Assembly: GCA_024224995.1 (NCBI GenBank) | Contig: JAAENB010000766.1 | Coordinates: 1 to 18,565 of the forward strand | DNA from: a bacterium | GTDB lineage: Bacteria; Spirochaetota; UBA4802; UBA5550 | Length of the DNA stretch: 18,565 nt | Direction of reading: 5' to 3' | Part shown: piece by piece, positions 6,176-13,725 of the stretch | How positions within the stretch are numbered: the stretch's first letter is position 1 | Layout: every line of letters starts with the position of its first letter | Notes under the pieces: model-generated | Database searches by the model: none | What the model saw: only the letters and a program-made list of their open reading frames with translations | Told to the model about the DNA's origin: nothing | Program-made: the position numbers and the translations under genes

Positions 6176-7714
6176 TTATTCCAGGTTTTTTATCAGACTG
6201 ATAAATTTTCCGGTTTTTTGATTATTCCCCATGTTTCCAAGAGATGCCTCCATGAGCTTGTTAAACAGATTTTTATCGGAAAGGAGCTCTTTTAATTGTT
6301 TTGTTGATATAATAGAATCAAGATCTTTTGTGTTTAAAAGGATTGATGATTTTATACTGCTTTTATCAATGGGGCCGCCGCACTGGGTGCTGATGAATTC
6401 AGTAAAAGAGAGGCGGGAGACTGTTTCTATTTCTATACCCATTGAATTTATATTATACAGGTTTGCCGCATGTTCCCTGGTAAAATTTTCAAGGGTTTCC
6501 TTGTAGCGGATAAACGATTTCCGGGTAAATTTTCCCGAGTGTTTGAATCCTTTGCTCGACTTCATAATATAATTAAAATTCAGTTTTTCCACCGGGGAAA
6601 AACGGTCCTGGAAATATTGAGAGTAGCGTTTCTGGTACGCGGTCCCTTTCGCGTAGATTATGTAGTTGTTAAAAGAAAAATCGAGCCCCAGGATCCCTAT
6701 GGAAGAAAAGCCCAGCTTCTGAGCCAGGAAAAGAGCGTCACCTGCAACGGACCCGGTGCCGGAATCTATGGACCCCACAGCCCCGGGATAAAGCTCCAGG
6801 AGTATTTGCGAAAGGGGATGTGAATTAAGAGAAAGAAAACCCTTGTATTTTTGCACAACCAGGGGACTCGCTGAGAGTGAAAATACCGGGATGGTTCCGG
6901 ATGATAGCGCTTCCCGGAAATGTTCGAAAATATAGGGCTGTGGATCTATTGAAAGAACTATATCGGGAGAAATAGCATGCTGATATAATACCGGCAGGGC
7001 AGAATCAACCGCGATGATAAAAAACTTATTGGAATTTTCCTTCAGGAGTCCAATAGATTCCTCAAGAGACGGACCCGATGCTATGATGATGGCCGGGTGT
7101 TCGGAGAACCGGTTAAAGAGTTTGTTTATTGGTTTAAAGTTTTTTACGGACCCCAGGTTTTTTATAATATTGCGCAAATAAAGAGAACCAAAGGCTTTTT
7201 TGGTAGCGGTATTTCCCGCTTTATTATTGATAATTTTCTGAATGGAGTTTTTTACTTCGTTATAGTATTCGCCAAAAAGCCGTACCGACGCCGGATGTTC
7301 CAGAACACTGATCCCTGCGGCAGATTCCATATCGATCAATTCCGACAGCTTTTTTTCTATTAAAGAAAGTTCGTTCCCGCATACAAAAGCAGTTTTTTTA
7401 GAGTCCGCCAGGAACCCGGTTTTTTTATTTTTTTGAATATGTTCTTCTATCCCCCCAAGAATATCCACAAGAATAATCCTTGAATATTCATGGATCTTCT
7501 CTTCCAGGGGCGCCAGGTGATACCCCAGTCCCGTACCCAGCACAATAAGAAGGTCATATTTCTCCGGTAAAAAATTATCCTTCAGGGTCTCCGACTCTCT
7601 CGAAGGCCGGAATTTGCTATGCAGAGGAACCTCCCGCCCATCCAGGTTCACAACCAGCGTAGGAAACTCCTCTTTTGTAGGCACTATCTCATATGGGATC
7701 TCTCCGGGTTTCAT
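6176..7714 (-). CDS. motility-associated factor (Maf) glycosyltransferase family protein, DUF115/MptE-like
   Basis: 512 residues, no signal peptide, cytoplasmic. The MptE-like/DUF115 core spans about 195-350: ASGPSLE (212-218), VDSALPVL (236-243), PDIVLSID (250-257), SGTGSVAGD (318-326) and the closing GILGLDFSF (340-348). An N-terminal Rossmann-like segment contains LGTGLGYHL (59-67). Family members in flagellated bacteria, including spirochaetes, transfer nonulosonic acids or other sugars to flagellin. That role is established for several Maf proteins and only inferred here, because no flagellin or sugar-biosynthesis genes are in the window. The start is uncertain: no Shine-Dalgarno precedes the ATG at 7714, but no alternative start lies close upstream. 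It is divergent from the toxin-antitoxin operon, 114 bp between start codons. Confidence 0.8.
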   Translation of the reverse strand: MKPGEIPYEIVPTKEEFPTLVVNLDGREVPLHSKFRPSRESETLKDNFLPEKYDLLIVLGTGLGYHLAPLEEKIHEYSRIILVDILGGIEEHIQKNKKTGFLADSKKTAFVCGNELSLIEKKLSELIDMESAAGISVLEHPASVRLFGEYYNEVKNSIQKIINNKAGNTATKKAFGSLYLRNIIKNLGSVKNFKPINKLFNRFSEHPAIIIASGPSLEESIGLLKENSNKFFIIAVDSALPVLYQHAISPDIVLSIDPQPYIFEHFREALSSGTIPVFSLSASPLVVQKYKGFLSLNSHPLSQILLELYPGAVGSIDSGTGSVAGDALFLAQKLGFSSIGILGLDFSFNNYIIYAKGTAYQKRYSQYFQDRFSPVEKLNFNYIMKSSKGFKHSGKFTRKSFIRYKETLENFTREHAANLYNINSMGIEIETVSRLSFTEFISTQCGGPIDKSSIKSSILLNTKDLDSIISTKQLKELLSDKNLFNKLMEASLGNMGNNQKTGKFISLIKNLE

Positions 7715-7775
7715 GATATATGTATCGTCAAATATGGAAAATTATTAAATAACCATATAAAATGATAAAGATATA

Positions 7776-7804
7776 TTGACAGAAATGATTAAAATAGTTA
7801 TACT
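7776..7804 (+). promoter_or_regulatory. consensus promoter of the toxin-antitoxin operon
   Basis: TTGACA (7776-7781), exactly 17 bp, TATACT (7799-7804). This is the closest match to the sigma-70 consensus in the window. Transcription should start near 7811. Confidence 0.8.
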
Positions 7805-7813
7805 AAAAGTATA
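7799..7813. promoter_or_regulatory. operator palindrome TATACT-AAA-AGTATA
   Basis: Perfect 6-bp arms (7799-7804 and 7808-7813) around a 3-bp centre. It covers the -10 hexamer and the expected start site, where a ribbon-helix-helix antitoxin or antitoxin-toxin complex would repress its own operon. Confidence 0.6.
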
Positions 7814-7828
7814 AAGGATGGTGTTACA

Positions 7829-8083
7829 ATGCCCAGTGTTAAAACAGCGGTTTCTTTAAACAGGTTTCTTTTTGATCAAGTGAACCAGGTTGCACAAGAA
7901 TTACATGTCTCACGCAGCCGTTTATGTGCTATTGCGTTAGAAGATTTTATTAAAAATTATCAAAATCAAAAGCTCCTTGAGTCAATTAATAAGGCTTATG
8001 ATGATATCCCTGATATTGAAGAGGAAAGAGTTGCTGAATCAATGAGAGAGAAGCGAAGGCGAATGGCGAAGGAAGAATGGTGA
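7829..8083 (+). CDS. ribbon-helix-helix antitoxin (MazE-like/CopG type)
   Basis: 84 residues. The N-terminal half (KTAVSLNRFLFDQVNQVAQ, then VSRSRLCAIALEDFI) is the strand-helix-helix of a CopG-type DNA-binding dimer. The C-terminal part is acidic then basic and probably disordered, the region that wraps the toxin in this class. A ribosome site AAAGGATGG precedes the ATG. The last codons overlap the toxin start by 7 bp (ATGGTGA), so the two are translationally coupled. It is expected to neutralise the MazF-like partner and to autorepress through the palindrome at the promoter. The ending EEW and the RSR motif match antitoxins I remember beside GYRHPH-type MazF toxins. Confidence 0.85.
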   Translation: MPSVKTAVSLNRFLFDQVNQVAQELHVSRSRLCAIALEDFIKNYQNQKLLESINKAYDDIPDIEEERVAESMREKRRRMAKEEW

Positions 8084-8436
8084 TAAAGCAAGGTGATATA
8101 TTCTGGATTGATTTGGGAGAACCGGGAGGATCAGGTCCGGGCTATCTTCATCCTCATGTTGTTATTCAAAATAATGTCTTTAATCAAAGCCGGATTAATA
8201 CAGTAATTGTATGTTTGATTACCTCAAATCTTAAGCGTGCGGAAGTTCCGGGAAATGTTTTGTTGGAAGAAAAAGAGGGGGGCTTATCGAAGCAGAGTGT
8301 TGTCAATGTTTCACAAATTTATACTGTAGATAAACAGGAGCTTCTTGAATATCTCGGTTCACTTTCGAAATGGCGTGTCCGGCAAATTCTTTCAGGGATT
8401 CGTCTGATAACCGAACCAAAAGAAATTGAATGGTAG
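8077..8436 (+). CDS. MazF/PemK-family toxin (endoribonuclease fold)
   Basis: 119 residues, the normal MazF length. GDIFWIDL (6-13), HPHVVIQNN (25-33), TVIVCLITSN (42-51), a KQSVVNVSQI segment (72-81) and TVDK (83-86) follow the order of the family, which cuts single-stranded mRNA at short motifs. The catalytic Thr/Ser of ITS (48-50) is present. The loop that carries the catalytic Arg in MazF (RP in Bacillus; GYRHPH in the subgroup I recall) reads GYLHPH, so the Arg appears to be Leu or His. Activity may be reduced or rearranged, or the protein may now act mainly as a regulator. Second gene of the operon; a long palindrome follows 15 bp after its stop. Confidence 0.85.
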   Translation: MVIKQGDIFWIDLGEPGGSGPGYLHPHVVIQNNVFNQSRINTVIVCLITSNLKRAEVPGNVLLEEKEGGLSKQSVVNVSQIYTVDKQELLEYLGSLSKWRVRQILSGIRLITEPKEIEW

Positions 8437-8451
8437 GTGCAAGAGGTCGTT

Positions 8452-8506
8452 TTTCCCCCTTCTCATAACGAGGGGCTTCAAGCCCCTCGTTATGAGAAGG
8501 GGGAAA
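8452..8506. terminator. perfect 27-bp palindrome, copy 2 of the TCATAACG family; probable bidirectional terminator
   Basis: Arms 8452-8478 and 8480-8506 are perfectly complementary around one C. The inner part contains TCATAACGAGGGGCTT. T and A runs at the ends allow termination of the toxin operon (+) and of 8554-10662 (-). Outside it, GGTGCAAG (8436-8443) is matched by CTTGCACC at 8519-8526, and CCTTGCACCTT occurs twice (8518-8528, 8532-8542), so the whole 8435-8542 segment looks like one inserted element. Confidence 0.75.
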
Positions 8507-8553
8507 GGCTTCGTGTTCCTTGCACCTTTCCCCTTGCACCTTGTTCCTGTTTC

Positions 8554-10662
8554 TTACAACTGAAACAGAAAGAATCTTAATCTTCTGGTATTTAAAGACC
8601 CTGTCGTTGAATTATCTCCATTGTTGGTGATATCAATTTCATAGGGCGATATTTGATATACATATTCACACAAAAACCCGATATTCTCCCCTTTGTCCGG
8701 GAGGCCGTTCTTATTTTTGTCATAAACGGCAAAAAGGTTCACGTCATCTACTTTGAAGGTACTGCCGCCGTTGCCGTACTGTACAGGGATCTTTTCATTG
8801 ATAAACGGGAAAAACTTAACAGAATAGGTTGTATTCATGGCAAATCCTCCCATGAAACCGTCGTCTTTTGCTTTGGTAATGGAACCAAGACCCATAAGAT
8901 AGTCAATATCAATGTTGTAGCCACTGCCCACTCCATCCTTGTGAACCAGGAAGACAAGCACCTCTTCTCCATCGGCCAGCCATTTTTGCGGGAACGGAAT
9001 ATTAATAGTTTCATATCCCATCCGGAAAGAGACAGACGCGTTGTTTTCATAGACCGTTTTATTAACGGAGAAATTTATACCGCTAACACCGCTTTCGGAA
9101 ACCGCAATGCTGAAACTCATGGAACTCTTGTTCATATAATAACCAACACTGTCTCCGGAGTCGGGTTTCCCGTTCTTGTTAAGGTCAACAAAAGCAATAA
9201 GAGAAACATCCAGGGGCAGATCAAAGAAAGGAAGAACATTCATCCGGTAATCGAGAGAGAAACTACTCTTGCTCACTTTTTCGTATCCCACAATACAGTC
9301 AGTATCAAGATTGTTGATATCGATATTGCGAATATCCCCGTTATAGGCAATAATATGAAGATCACCTTTCGCATTGCCGCTAATGGTACCCTGTATACGG
9401 GCATTATGATCATAATATGTTTTGTCTATATTAATATCAATTCCTTCGGTGCTTCCTTCGGTAATCGTGAGAAAAGCCGGAGTCCCATCACCGTTCGGTT
9501 CCGTATAGAATCCAAGCATATCGCCCTCAGTGGCTTCTTTGTTCCCGTCCTTGTCGAACAGGGCAACAACAGTAACACTCTCTGCCGGAAGATTCGAAAA
9601 GGGAAGTGTTCTCATGGTGTAATTTGCAGAAGCTTCCGTTTTTTCAATAACTTCATAACCGATAATTTTATTCATATCGACACTATTCATATCAAAAGAA
9701 CTGATCTGGCCGTCGTACGCCACCAGCAGGATCTTGCCATAGGCATTGCCTGTTACGGTACCGCTTATTTGGGCCTTACTGCCTTCGAAGGACATGGATT
9801 TGCAAATATCAATATCAATGCCGTCCTGCAAACCGCCGGTTACCGTGAGTTTGGGACTCAATGATTTTTTGTTAACATAATAACCGATCTTGTCTCCCTC
9901 ATCGGGTTTGCTATTCTCGTTTAAATCAAGAACGGCAACAACATGCACCTCTTCAATAGGGAGATTAAAACCGCAGGGAATAACGGGCAGGGAATAATAA
10001 AAAGTTCCCGCTTCCTTGAAGAACCGTTTGAATCCCACAACCTGGTCAATATCCAGGTTTGCAAGGTCAATGTCGGCAATGTCACCGGAAAAGGCAATAA
10101 GAAAGATATCGCCGCTTTCTTCGCAGTTTAGCGTACCGGCAATAACCGCTTCATAATCGTACACTTCCCGGTTAATATTGATCTCAATATAGTTGCCGGA
10201 TGCTTTGATCTTGTAGCTGGTGTTCAGAGTCACGGGATCCCGATAAAACCCCACAACGTCTCCTTCTTTAAGAGAAGGAGACCCTTCACTGTAATCATTG
10301 TCCATAAAGGCGAATAGAAACACCTCATCCCCGGGCAGCAGATCGGTGTCGGTAATGTCCATGATGAAATCTTTATTTATATCATGGACATAGATTAATT
10401 GAACCACATTTTCTTCCGGGTTATCTCTCAGATCTTCAATACTCTCCGAGCGAGACACGGCAACAAAATGAGGGGCCGATCCGTAATTGCCTGCTTTGTC
10501 GGAAGATTCAACAGTTATTCTTCCATTCAAAGTAAACCGGGGACCGTCATCTGATCCTGTTAGATTGTCGAGCTTGTCTTTGATACCCCCGCATCCGAAT
10601 AAAAACGCGGCAGCAGCAAAAAAGAAAGCAAGACACGCTGTCTTTTTGATAGATTTTTTCAT
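8554..10662 (-). CDS. large lipoprotein of tandem ~123-residue modules with EF-hand-like loops
   Basis: 702 residues. Lipoprotein signal peptide with lipobox LFGC, lipidated Cys 24. The rest is a tandem array of modules of about 123 residues (near 45-165, 171-290, 295-418, 420-540, and a longer divergent one 541-670). Each module begins with a strand such as ARIQGTISGNAKGD, has a GDIxxIDxxNLD segment, an LPF turn, and closes with a loop of calcium-binding type: DLNENSKPDEGD (246-257), DKDGNKEATEGD (370-381), DLNKNGKPDSGD (493-504), DKNKNGLPDKGE (648-659), each followed by IGYY/LGFY-like residues. These D-x-N-x-N-G-x-x-D loops resemble EF-hand/dockerin calcium sites. Probably a surface or periplasmic structural or adhesive protein; the exact family is not recognised. 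A ribosome site (GGAGGGTAAGGG) precedes the start. Confidence 0.8.
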   Translation of the reverse strand: MKKSIKKTACLAFFFAAAAFLFGCGGIKDKLDNLTGSDDGPRFTLNGRITVESSDKAGNYGSAPHFVAVSRSESIEDLRDNPEENVVQLIYVHDINKDFIMDITDTDLLPGDEVFLFAFMDNDYSEGSPSLKEGDVVGFYRDPVTLNTSYKIKASGNYIEININREVYDYEAVIAGTLNCEESGDIFLIAFSGDIADIDLANLDIDQVVGFKRFFKEAGTFYYSLPVIPCGFNLPIEEVHVVAVLDLNENSKPDEGDKIGYYVNKKSLSPKLTVTGGLQDGIDIDICKSMSFEGSKAQISGTVTGNAYGKILLVAYDGQISSFDMNSVDMNKIIGYEVIEKTEASANYTMRTLPFSNLPAESVTVVALFDKDGNKEATEGDMLGFYTEPNGDGTPAFLTITEGSTEGIDINIDKTYYDHNARIQGTISGNAKGDLHIIAYNGDIRNIDINNLDTDCIVGYEKVSKSSFSLDYRMNVLPFFDLPLDVSLIAFVDLNKNGKPDSGDSVGYYMNKSSMSFSIAVSESGVSGINFSVNKTVYENNASVSFRMGYETINIPFPQKWLADGEEVLVFLVHKDGVGSGYNIDIDYLMGLGSITKAKDDGFMGGFAMNTTYSVKFFPFINEKIPVQYGNGGSTFKVDDVNLFAVYDKNKNGLPDKGENIGFLCEYVYQISPYEIDITNNGDNSTTGSLNTRRLRFFLFQL

Positions 10663-10789
10663 TACCCTTACCCTCCAGTTAAGGCATTGAATTTAACGCA
10701 TAACGCATTCGTGTAGACACTATGGCTACACTTAGGACATAGGAAAAGCGGGCGAAATAATTGCAAGTTTTTTATATTTTTTTTAGCAT

Positions 10790-10939
10790 ACCGGCCAGTC
10801 GAAAATGTTAACACTGTTTTTTGAGACCGTCCGGTCGATAATTTTTTTGTCTGTATACATCAATTTGTTATGCGGCATGACAGCATCTGAACACTTTTTG
10901 GAATATGCCGATTTTTTCCAAACCGTCCGGTCGATAATT
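10790..10939. promoter_or_regulatory. repeated GACCG-TC-CGGTC dyad operators
   Basis: ACCGTCCGGTCGATAATT occurs exactly at 10826-10843 and 10922-10939. With the preceding G, the first contains the perfect palindrome GACCG-TC-CGGTC (10825-10836). A degenerate third copy, ACCGGCCAGTCGAAAAT, lies at 10790-10806 (14 of 17 bases). They sit between two divergent exported-protein genes, suggesting a dimeric regulator acting on one or both. Confidence 0.6.
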
Positions 10940-10991
10940 ATGGACAAAATTAAAAAAATACTTATTTTTATAATTAATTTATACCCGGGTA

Positions 10992-11020
10992 TTGACGCGC
11001 GTAAAAAAAAACCGTATATT
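10992..11020 (+). promoter_or_regulatory. promoter of the 11142 gene
   Basis: TTGACG (10992-10997), 17-bp spacer, TATATT (11015-11020). The expected start near 11027 gives a leader of about 115 bases. Confidence 0.65.
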
Positions 11021-11141
11021 ATTTAGATGACGTGATTGTCACCTGCAAGCAACTTCTTGTTATTTGGTTTGTACTGGTTCCCATTTTGATTACATTTTGG
11101 TTTTAAGAATTTACTATTTGAGTAATTCCGTGGGGGGGATT

Positions 11142-12269
11142 ATGAAGTTAATGATTACATTCGGCATGTGCCTTAGCATAGTTTTTTTTGCTGCAATAAG
11201 CACGCGCTCTCTTTATGCTCTCCAGGTTACTCCTGATGTATATCCCACTGCTTCCGCGAACCAGTTTACCGAAAACGCCGCCAGGGAAGTTATGGACGGT
11301 ATTGTTAGTAAGATCAAGAATGTTGTTGGGGATTCCTTGAATTCCCAGGAAGGTCTTGCTCACGGTTTCGGGAATTCCACTGCTTACGCTTCAAGGGCCG
11401 CGACGCTTGAGGGCTACCAGGGTTATGATTCCTGGGCGGTGATGGCTGGTGCCATGGCCGGTGTTCAGGCTCCCTCGTTCAATTTACAGGAATTAACAGG
11501 TATCGGCAGTACTATTGCCGCAGAAAAAGATGTTTACGCGGGCGCTGGAATGGGGGCCGCTGTCAATGTGGGCATTAATGCCCATTTCCTTTCTTCTATA
11601 AAAAAGAATTGGCTTAAGAACTTATATTTTAATCTAAAATTCGGCTATTCTTCAAAACTGTATAACCTCTCCTCGTCCGATACCAACCTGGGGTTTGACA
11701 GCCTTCTGCTTGCCGGGTTCGGGGTTAATTACCGGCTTGTTCGTCCCGGAAGTTCGGGCGGCCTTTTTAAGTGGCGGGGAGTTTCCCTGGGATGCGGTTT
11801 TTTGTACACCCGCAATAACCTGGAACTCAGGTACCGGGGACTTGAAGCAATTGAACAAATTGTTCCCGATTCTGCAGGCCTTGTTGCCCGGCTTGACCCG
11901 GATATCCTGCTCAGCTTTGATTCAACTATATTTACGGTTCCTTTTGATATTAGCAGTTCAATTCGGCTGCTCCATGTTCTAAACCTGAGCTGCGGTCTTG
12001 GTTTCGACCTGAATGCCGGTTCTACCGATATTATTATCAAAAACAGGAATGCTGTTTATATCACCGATTCTTCCGGTACCCAGATTGGTACTCCCGGTGA
12101 AATTCTTATTAGTGCTTCCACAAAGGCTGTTCCCCCCTCAATTGTACGCGGTCGTGTCTCTGTTGGTCTGGGGATCAACGCGGGGCCCGTGATCCTTATC
12201 AATGCCCTGTGCACGTATTATTTAGGCAGCGGCGCTTCCCTGGGTCTTTCTGCCGGTTTTTCCTGGTAA
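11142..12269 (+). CDS. outer-membrane beta-barrel-like surface protein
   Basis: 375 residues. I start at the ATG at 11142, which follows a G-rich ribosome site (GGGGGGG) and begins a signal peptide (MKLMITFGMCLSIVFFAA, cut near LYA, residue 27). An upstream in-frame start at 11064 would bury the signal peptide. The mature protein has a helical N-terminal part (ENAAREVMDGIVSKIKNVVG), a Gly/Ala-rich stretch, then repeated amphipathic strands with aromatic girdles (NLYFNLKFGYSSKLY, LLLAGFGVNYRLV, ASLGLSAGFSW) ending in Phe-Ser-Trp, typical of an outer-membrane barrel. It vaguely recalls leptospiral surface barrels such as the Lsa36 group, but this is an impression only. Own promoter with a long leader; the FecR lipoprotein follows 87 bp downstream. 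Confidence 0.75.
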   Translation: MKLMITFGMCLSIVFFAAISTRSLYALQVTPDVYPTASANQFTENAAREVMDGIVSKIKNVVGDSLNSQEGLAHGFGNSTAYASRAATLEGYQGYDSWAVMAGAMAGVQAPSFNLQELTGIGSTIAAEKDVYAGAGMGAAVNVGINAHFLSSIKKNWLKNLYFNLKFGYSSKLYNLSSSDTNLGFDSLLLAGFGVNYRLVRPGSSGGLFKWRGVSLGCGFLYTRNNLELRYRGLEAIEQIVPDSAGLVARLDPDILLSFDSTIFTVPFDISSSIRLLHVLNLSCGLGFDLNAGSTDIIIKNRNAVYITDSSGTQIGTPGEILISASTKAVPPSIVRGRVSVGLGINAGPVILINALCTYYLGSGASLGLSAGFSW

Positions 12270-12287
12270 AATTTTTTAAAAAAGTCA

Positions 12288-12315
12288 TTTACAGATATTT
12301 TCATTTATTTATACT
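12288..12315 (+). promoter_or_regulatory. possible promoter of the FecR lipoprotein gene
   Basis: TTTACA (12288-12293), 16-bp spacer, TATACT (12310-12315), then a 35-base leader with TAGGAG at 12345-12350. No terminator is obvious after 12269, so read-through from the upstream gene is also likely. Confidence 0.5.
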
Positions 12316-12356
12316 ATAGAATAGTGAGTTGTTTATTATTGATATAGGAGCGTGTA

Positions 12357-13373
12357 ATGAAAAATAGAATAAATATAGCCATTGTATGTGTGCTTATGGC
12401 GGCTCTCTTTTTTGCCTGCAAAAAGCAAGAGGTTCCTGCTGACAATAAAGGAGTTGTTGTCTTTAAAATTGGCGATGCCTGGGTTGAAAGAGAAGGGAAA
12501 ACAAAGGTTGATATTAATAGCCAGGATATTGTCCTGAAAAATGATCTTATTATAACCGGCCCCGATTCTTCCCTTTCCATCCAGGTGGGGGACAATTTTA
12601 TTGTCCGGGTTTTGGCTGATTCTTTTGTAAAGATGACATCCCTTTCAAAAGAAGAGGGGGCTGTGTTCCTTGAAAAAGGTGAAGTGTTATCTAAAGTTGA
12701 ACGTTTGAAAAAGGATAATTCTTTCCAGGTTAGATCCAGAACCGCGCTTGCCGCTGTCCGTGGTACTGAATTTGGTATTAGTATTGATGGAGAAAAGACC
12801 CTGATTGCCGTTAATTCGGGCAAAGTAACGGTGAAACCTGTTTCTGATGCCGATGGCTCTAAGAAAGGGGATGAGAAAGCGGATGAGAGTACAGTTGTTG
12901 AAAAGGGGTTTGTGGGAGTTGTGGAAAAGAAACCGCAGGCCGCGAAATACTCGGTCATTATCCGGCCCATTTCCAAAAAAGAATCTCTGGTTGTGAGTAA
13001 AGTTTCCGCTATTGATTTTTCCGCGAAGCCGGAGTCTATCAGCGAAAAAGAACTGAACAAACTCGTGCAAAGGATCATTAAAGCCGATGCCAGGATCAAT
13101 GAAGAACTGAAAAATCTTCCTGACGACAGGACTGCTGCTAAAGGAGCTGTTAAGACCAAAAAAGAAGAGATCCAGGTTCTTATTCGGAAAAAAAACCGGT
13201 CTATTGCCGATATCAAAGAAGTCTTCGACCGTATAGACAAAATTTCCCTGTATAACGGCAGAACCATTCAAGGTGCCATTATGACCAGGGGGGAAGAATA
13301 TAAGGTTCTTACGGTTAATGGGGTTGTTCGTGTTAAGAAGAAGGATATTCGGGATACGAAGGTTATTCGATAA
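12357..13373 (+). CDS. FecR-domain lipoprotein
   Basis: 338 residues. Lipoprotein signal peptide with lipobox FFAC, Cys 21. The FecR domain spans roughly 30-165: GDAWVEREGK (39-48), VKMTSLSKEEGAVFLEKGEV (91-110) and the most diagnostic segment FQVRSRTALAAVRGTEFGI (123-141), then IAVNSGKVTVKP. Residues 165-300 are charged and helical. The C-terminus (about 301-332, IQGAIMTRGEEYKVLTVNGVVRV) looks like a small beta module of the type that recurs in spirochaetal lipoproteins. Classical FecR is an inner-membrane anti-sigma regulator; here the lipid anchor and absence of a sigma factor or TonB receptor argue for a structural or binding role in the periplasm or on the surface, as in many spirochaete FecR-fold lipoproteins. 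The ribosome site TAGGAG with a 6-base spacer fixes the start. Confidence 0.88.
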   Translation: MKNRINIAIVCVLMAALFFACKKQEVPADNKGVVVFKIGDAWVEREGKTKVDINSQDIVLKNDLIITGPDSSLSIQVGDNFIVRVLADSFVKMTSLSKEEGAVFLEKGEVLSKVERLKKDNSFQVRSRTALAAVRGTEFGISIDGEKTLIAVNSGKVTVKPVSDADGSKKGDEKADESTVVEKGFVGVVEKKPQAAKYSVIIRPISKKESLVVSKVSAIDFSAKPESISEKELNKLVQRIIKADARINEELKNLPDDRTAAKGAVKTKKEEIQVLIRKKNRSIADIKEVFDRIDKISLYNGRTIQGAIMTRGEEYKVLTVNGVVRVKKKDIRDTKVIR

Positions 13374-13392
13374 AAGTTGTGTTTCTGCGAGG

Positions 13393-13724
13393 AGAGACGT
13401 TGCAGTGCAACGTCTTTACGGGCTTGTTCTGTGAAGATGCTCCGGGTAAGGGTTTTGTTCTGTGAAGATGCTCCGTGCAAGGGTTCGTTTTTAGAGACGT
13501 TGCGTGCAACGCCTTTACGGGCCTGTTCTGTGAAGAGGCTTCGTGCAGGGGTTTTGTTTTGTGAAGATGCTTCGTGCAAGGGTTCGTTTTTAGAGACGTT
13601 GCGTGCAACGCCTTTACGGGCCTGTTCTGTGAAGAGGCTTCGTGCAAAGGTTTTTGTTTTTAGAGACGTTGCGTGCAACGCCTTTACGGGCCTGTTTCGG
13701 AAGATGCCCTCCAGGGGCCTTTTT
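13393..13724. repeat. composite interspersed repeat array A-B-B-A-B-B-A-B-A-B
   Basis: Unit A is the palindrome AGAGACGTTGC(A)GTGCAACG(T/C)C plus TTTACGGG, at 13393-13422, 13493-13521, 13592-13620 and 13662-13690. Unit B (TTCTGTGAAGATGCTCCGTG and variants, ending in a T run) starts at 13427, 13458, 13526, 13557 and 13625, with a diverged last copy at about 13695-13724 that forms a GCCCT/AGGGGC hairpin with a T run. The A units are 100, 99 and 70 bp apart, so a 99-100-bp A-B-B unit was duplicated and the last one lost a B. Confidence 0.85.
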
Positions 13725-13725
13725 C

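Larger units (their letters stand above)
10663..11141. other. 479-bp divergent regulatory region
   Basis: No gene supported. It holds a small dyad (GTGTAG at 10711-10716 with CTACAC at 10726-10731) near the lipoprotein start, the GACCG dyad repeats, the promoter of the barrel gene, and its ~115-base leader in which TGAC (11028-11031) and GTCA (11038-11041) flank the predicted start region. A short open frame at 10805-11026 lacks a ribosome site and is mostly the repeats. Confidence 0.5.

Noticed and set aside
7715..7775. Promoter for the Maf/DUF115 gene close to its start (TTGACG near 7727-7732 on the minus strand)
   Set aside because: The hexamer is too close to the ATG for a usable -10 element and start site; I see no convincing alternative.
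8653..9864. 403-codon open frame on the plus strand
   Set aside because: It is antisense to the 702-residue lipoprotein gene, whose signal peptide, ribosome site and repeated modules are convincing; the antisense frame has no ribosome site or recognisable domain.
10805..11026. 73-codon open frame upstream of the barrel gene
   Set aside because: No Shine-Dalgarno, it contains both GACCG operator repeats (ETVRSII-like and QTVRSII-like peptides come from them) and it runs over the promoter of the next gene.
11064..11141. Upstream ATG for the barrel gene
   Set aside because: It would add 26 residues before an obvious signal peptide, and the G-rich ribosome site sits directly before the ATG at 11142.
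12314..13267. 317-codon open frame on the minus strand (and a 194-codon one nearby)
   Set aside because: Opposite strand of the clear FecR lipoprotein gene; the composition (Ser/Phe/Thr-rich) is that of an antisense reading.
13393..13724. CRISPR array
   Set aside because: The repeats are palindromic and of two kinds, spacers are themselves repeats, and no cas genes are present.
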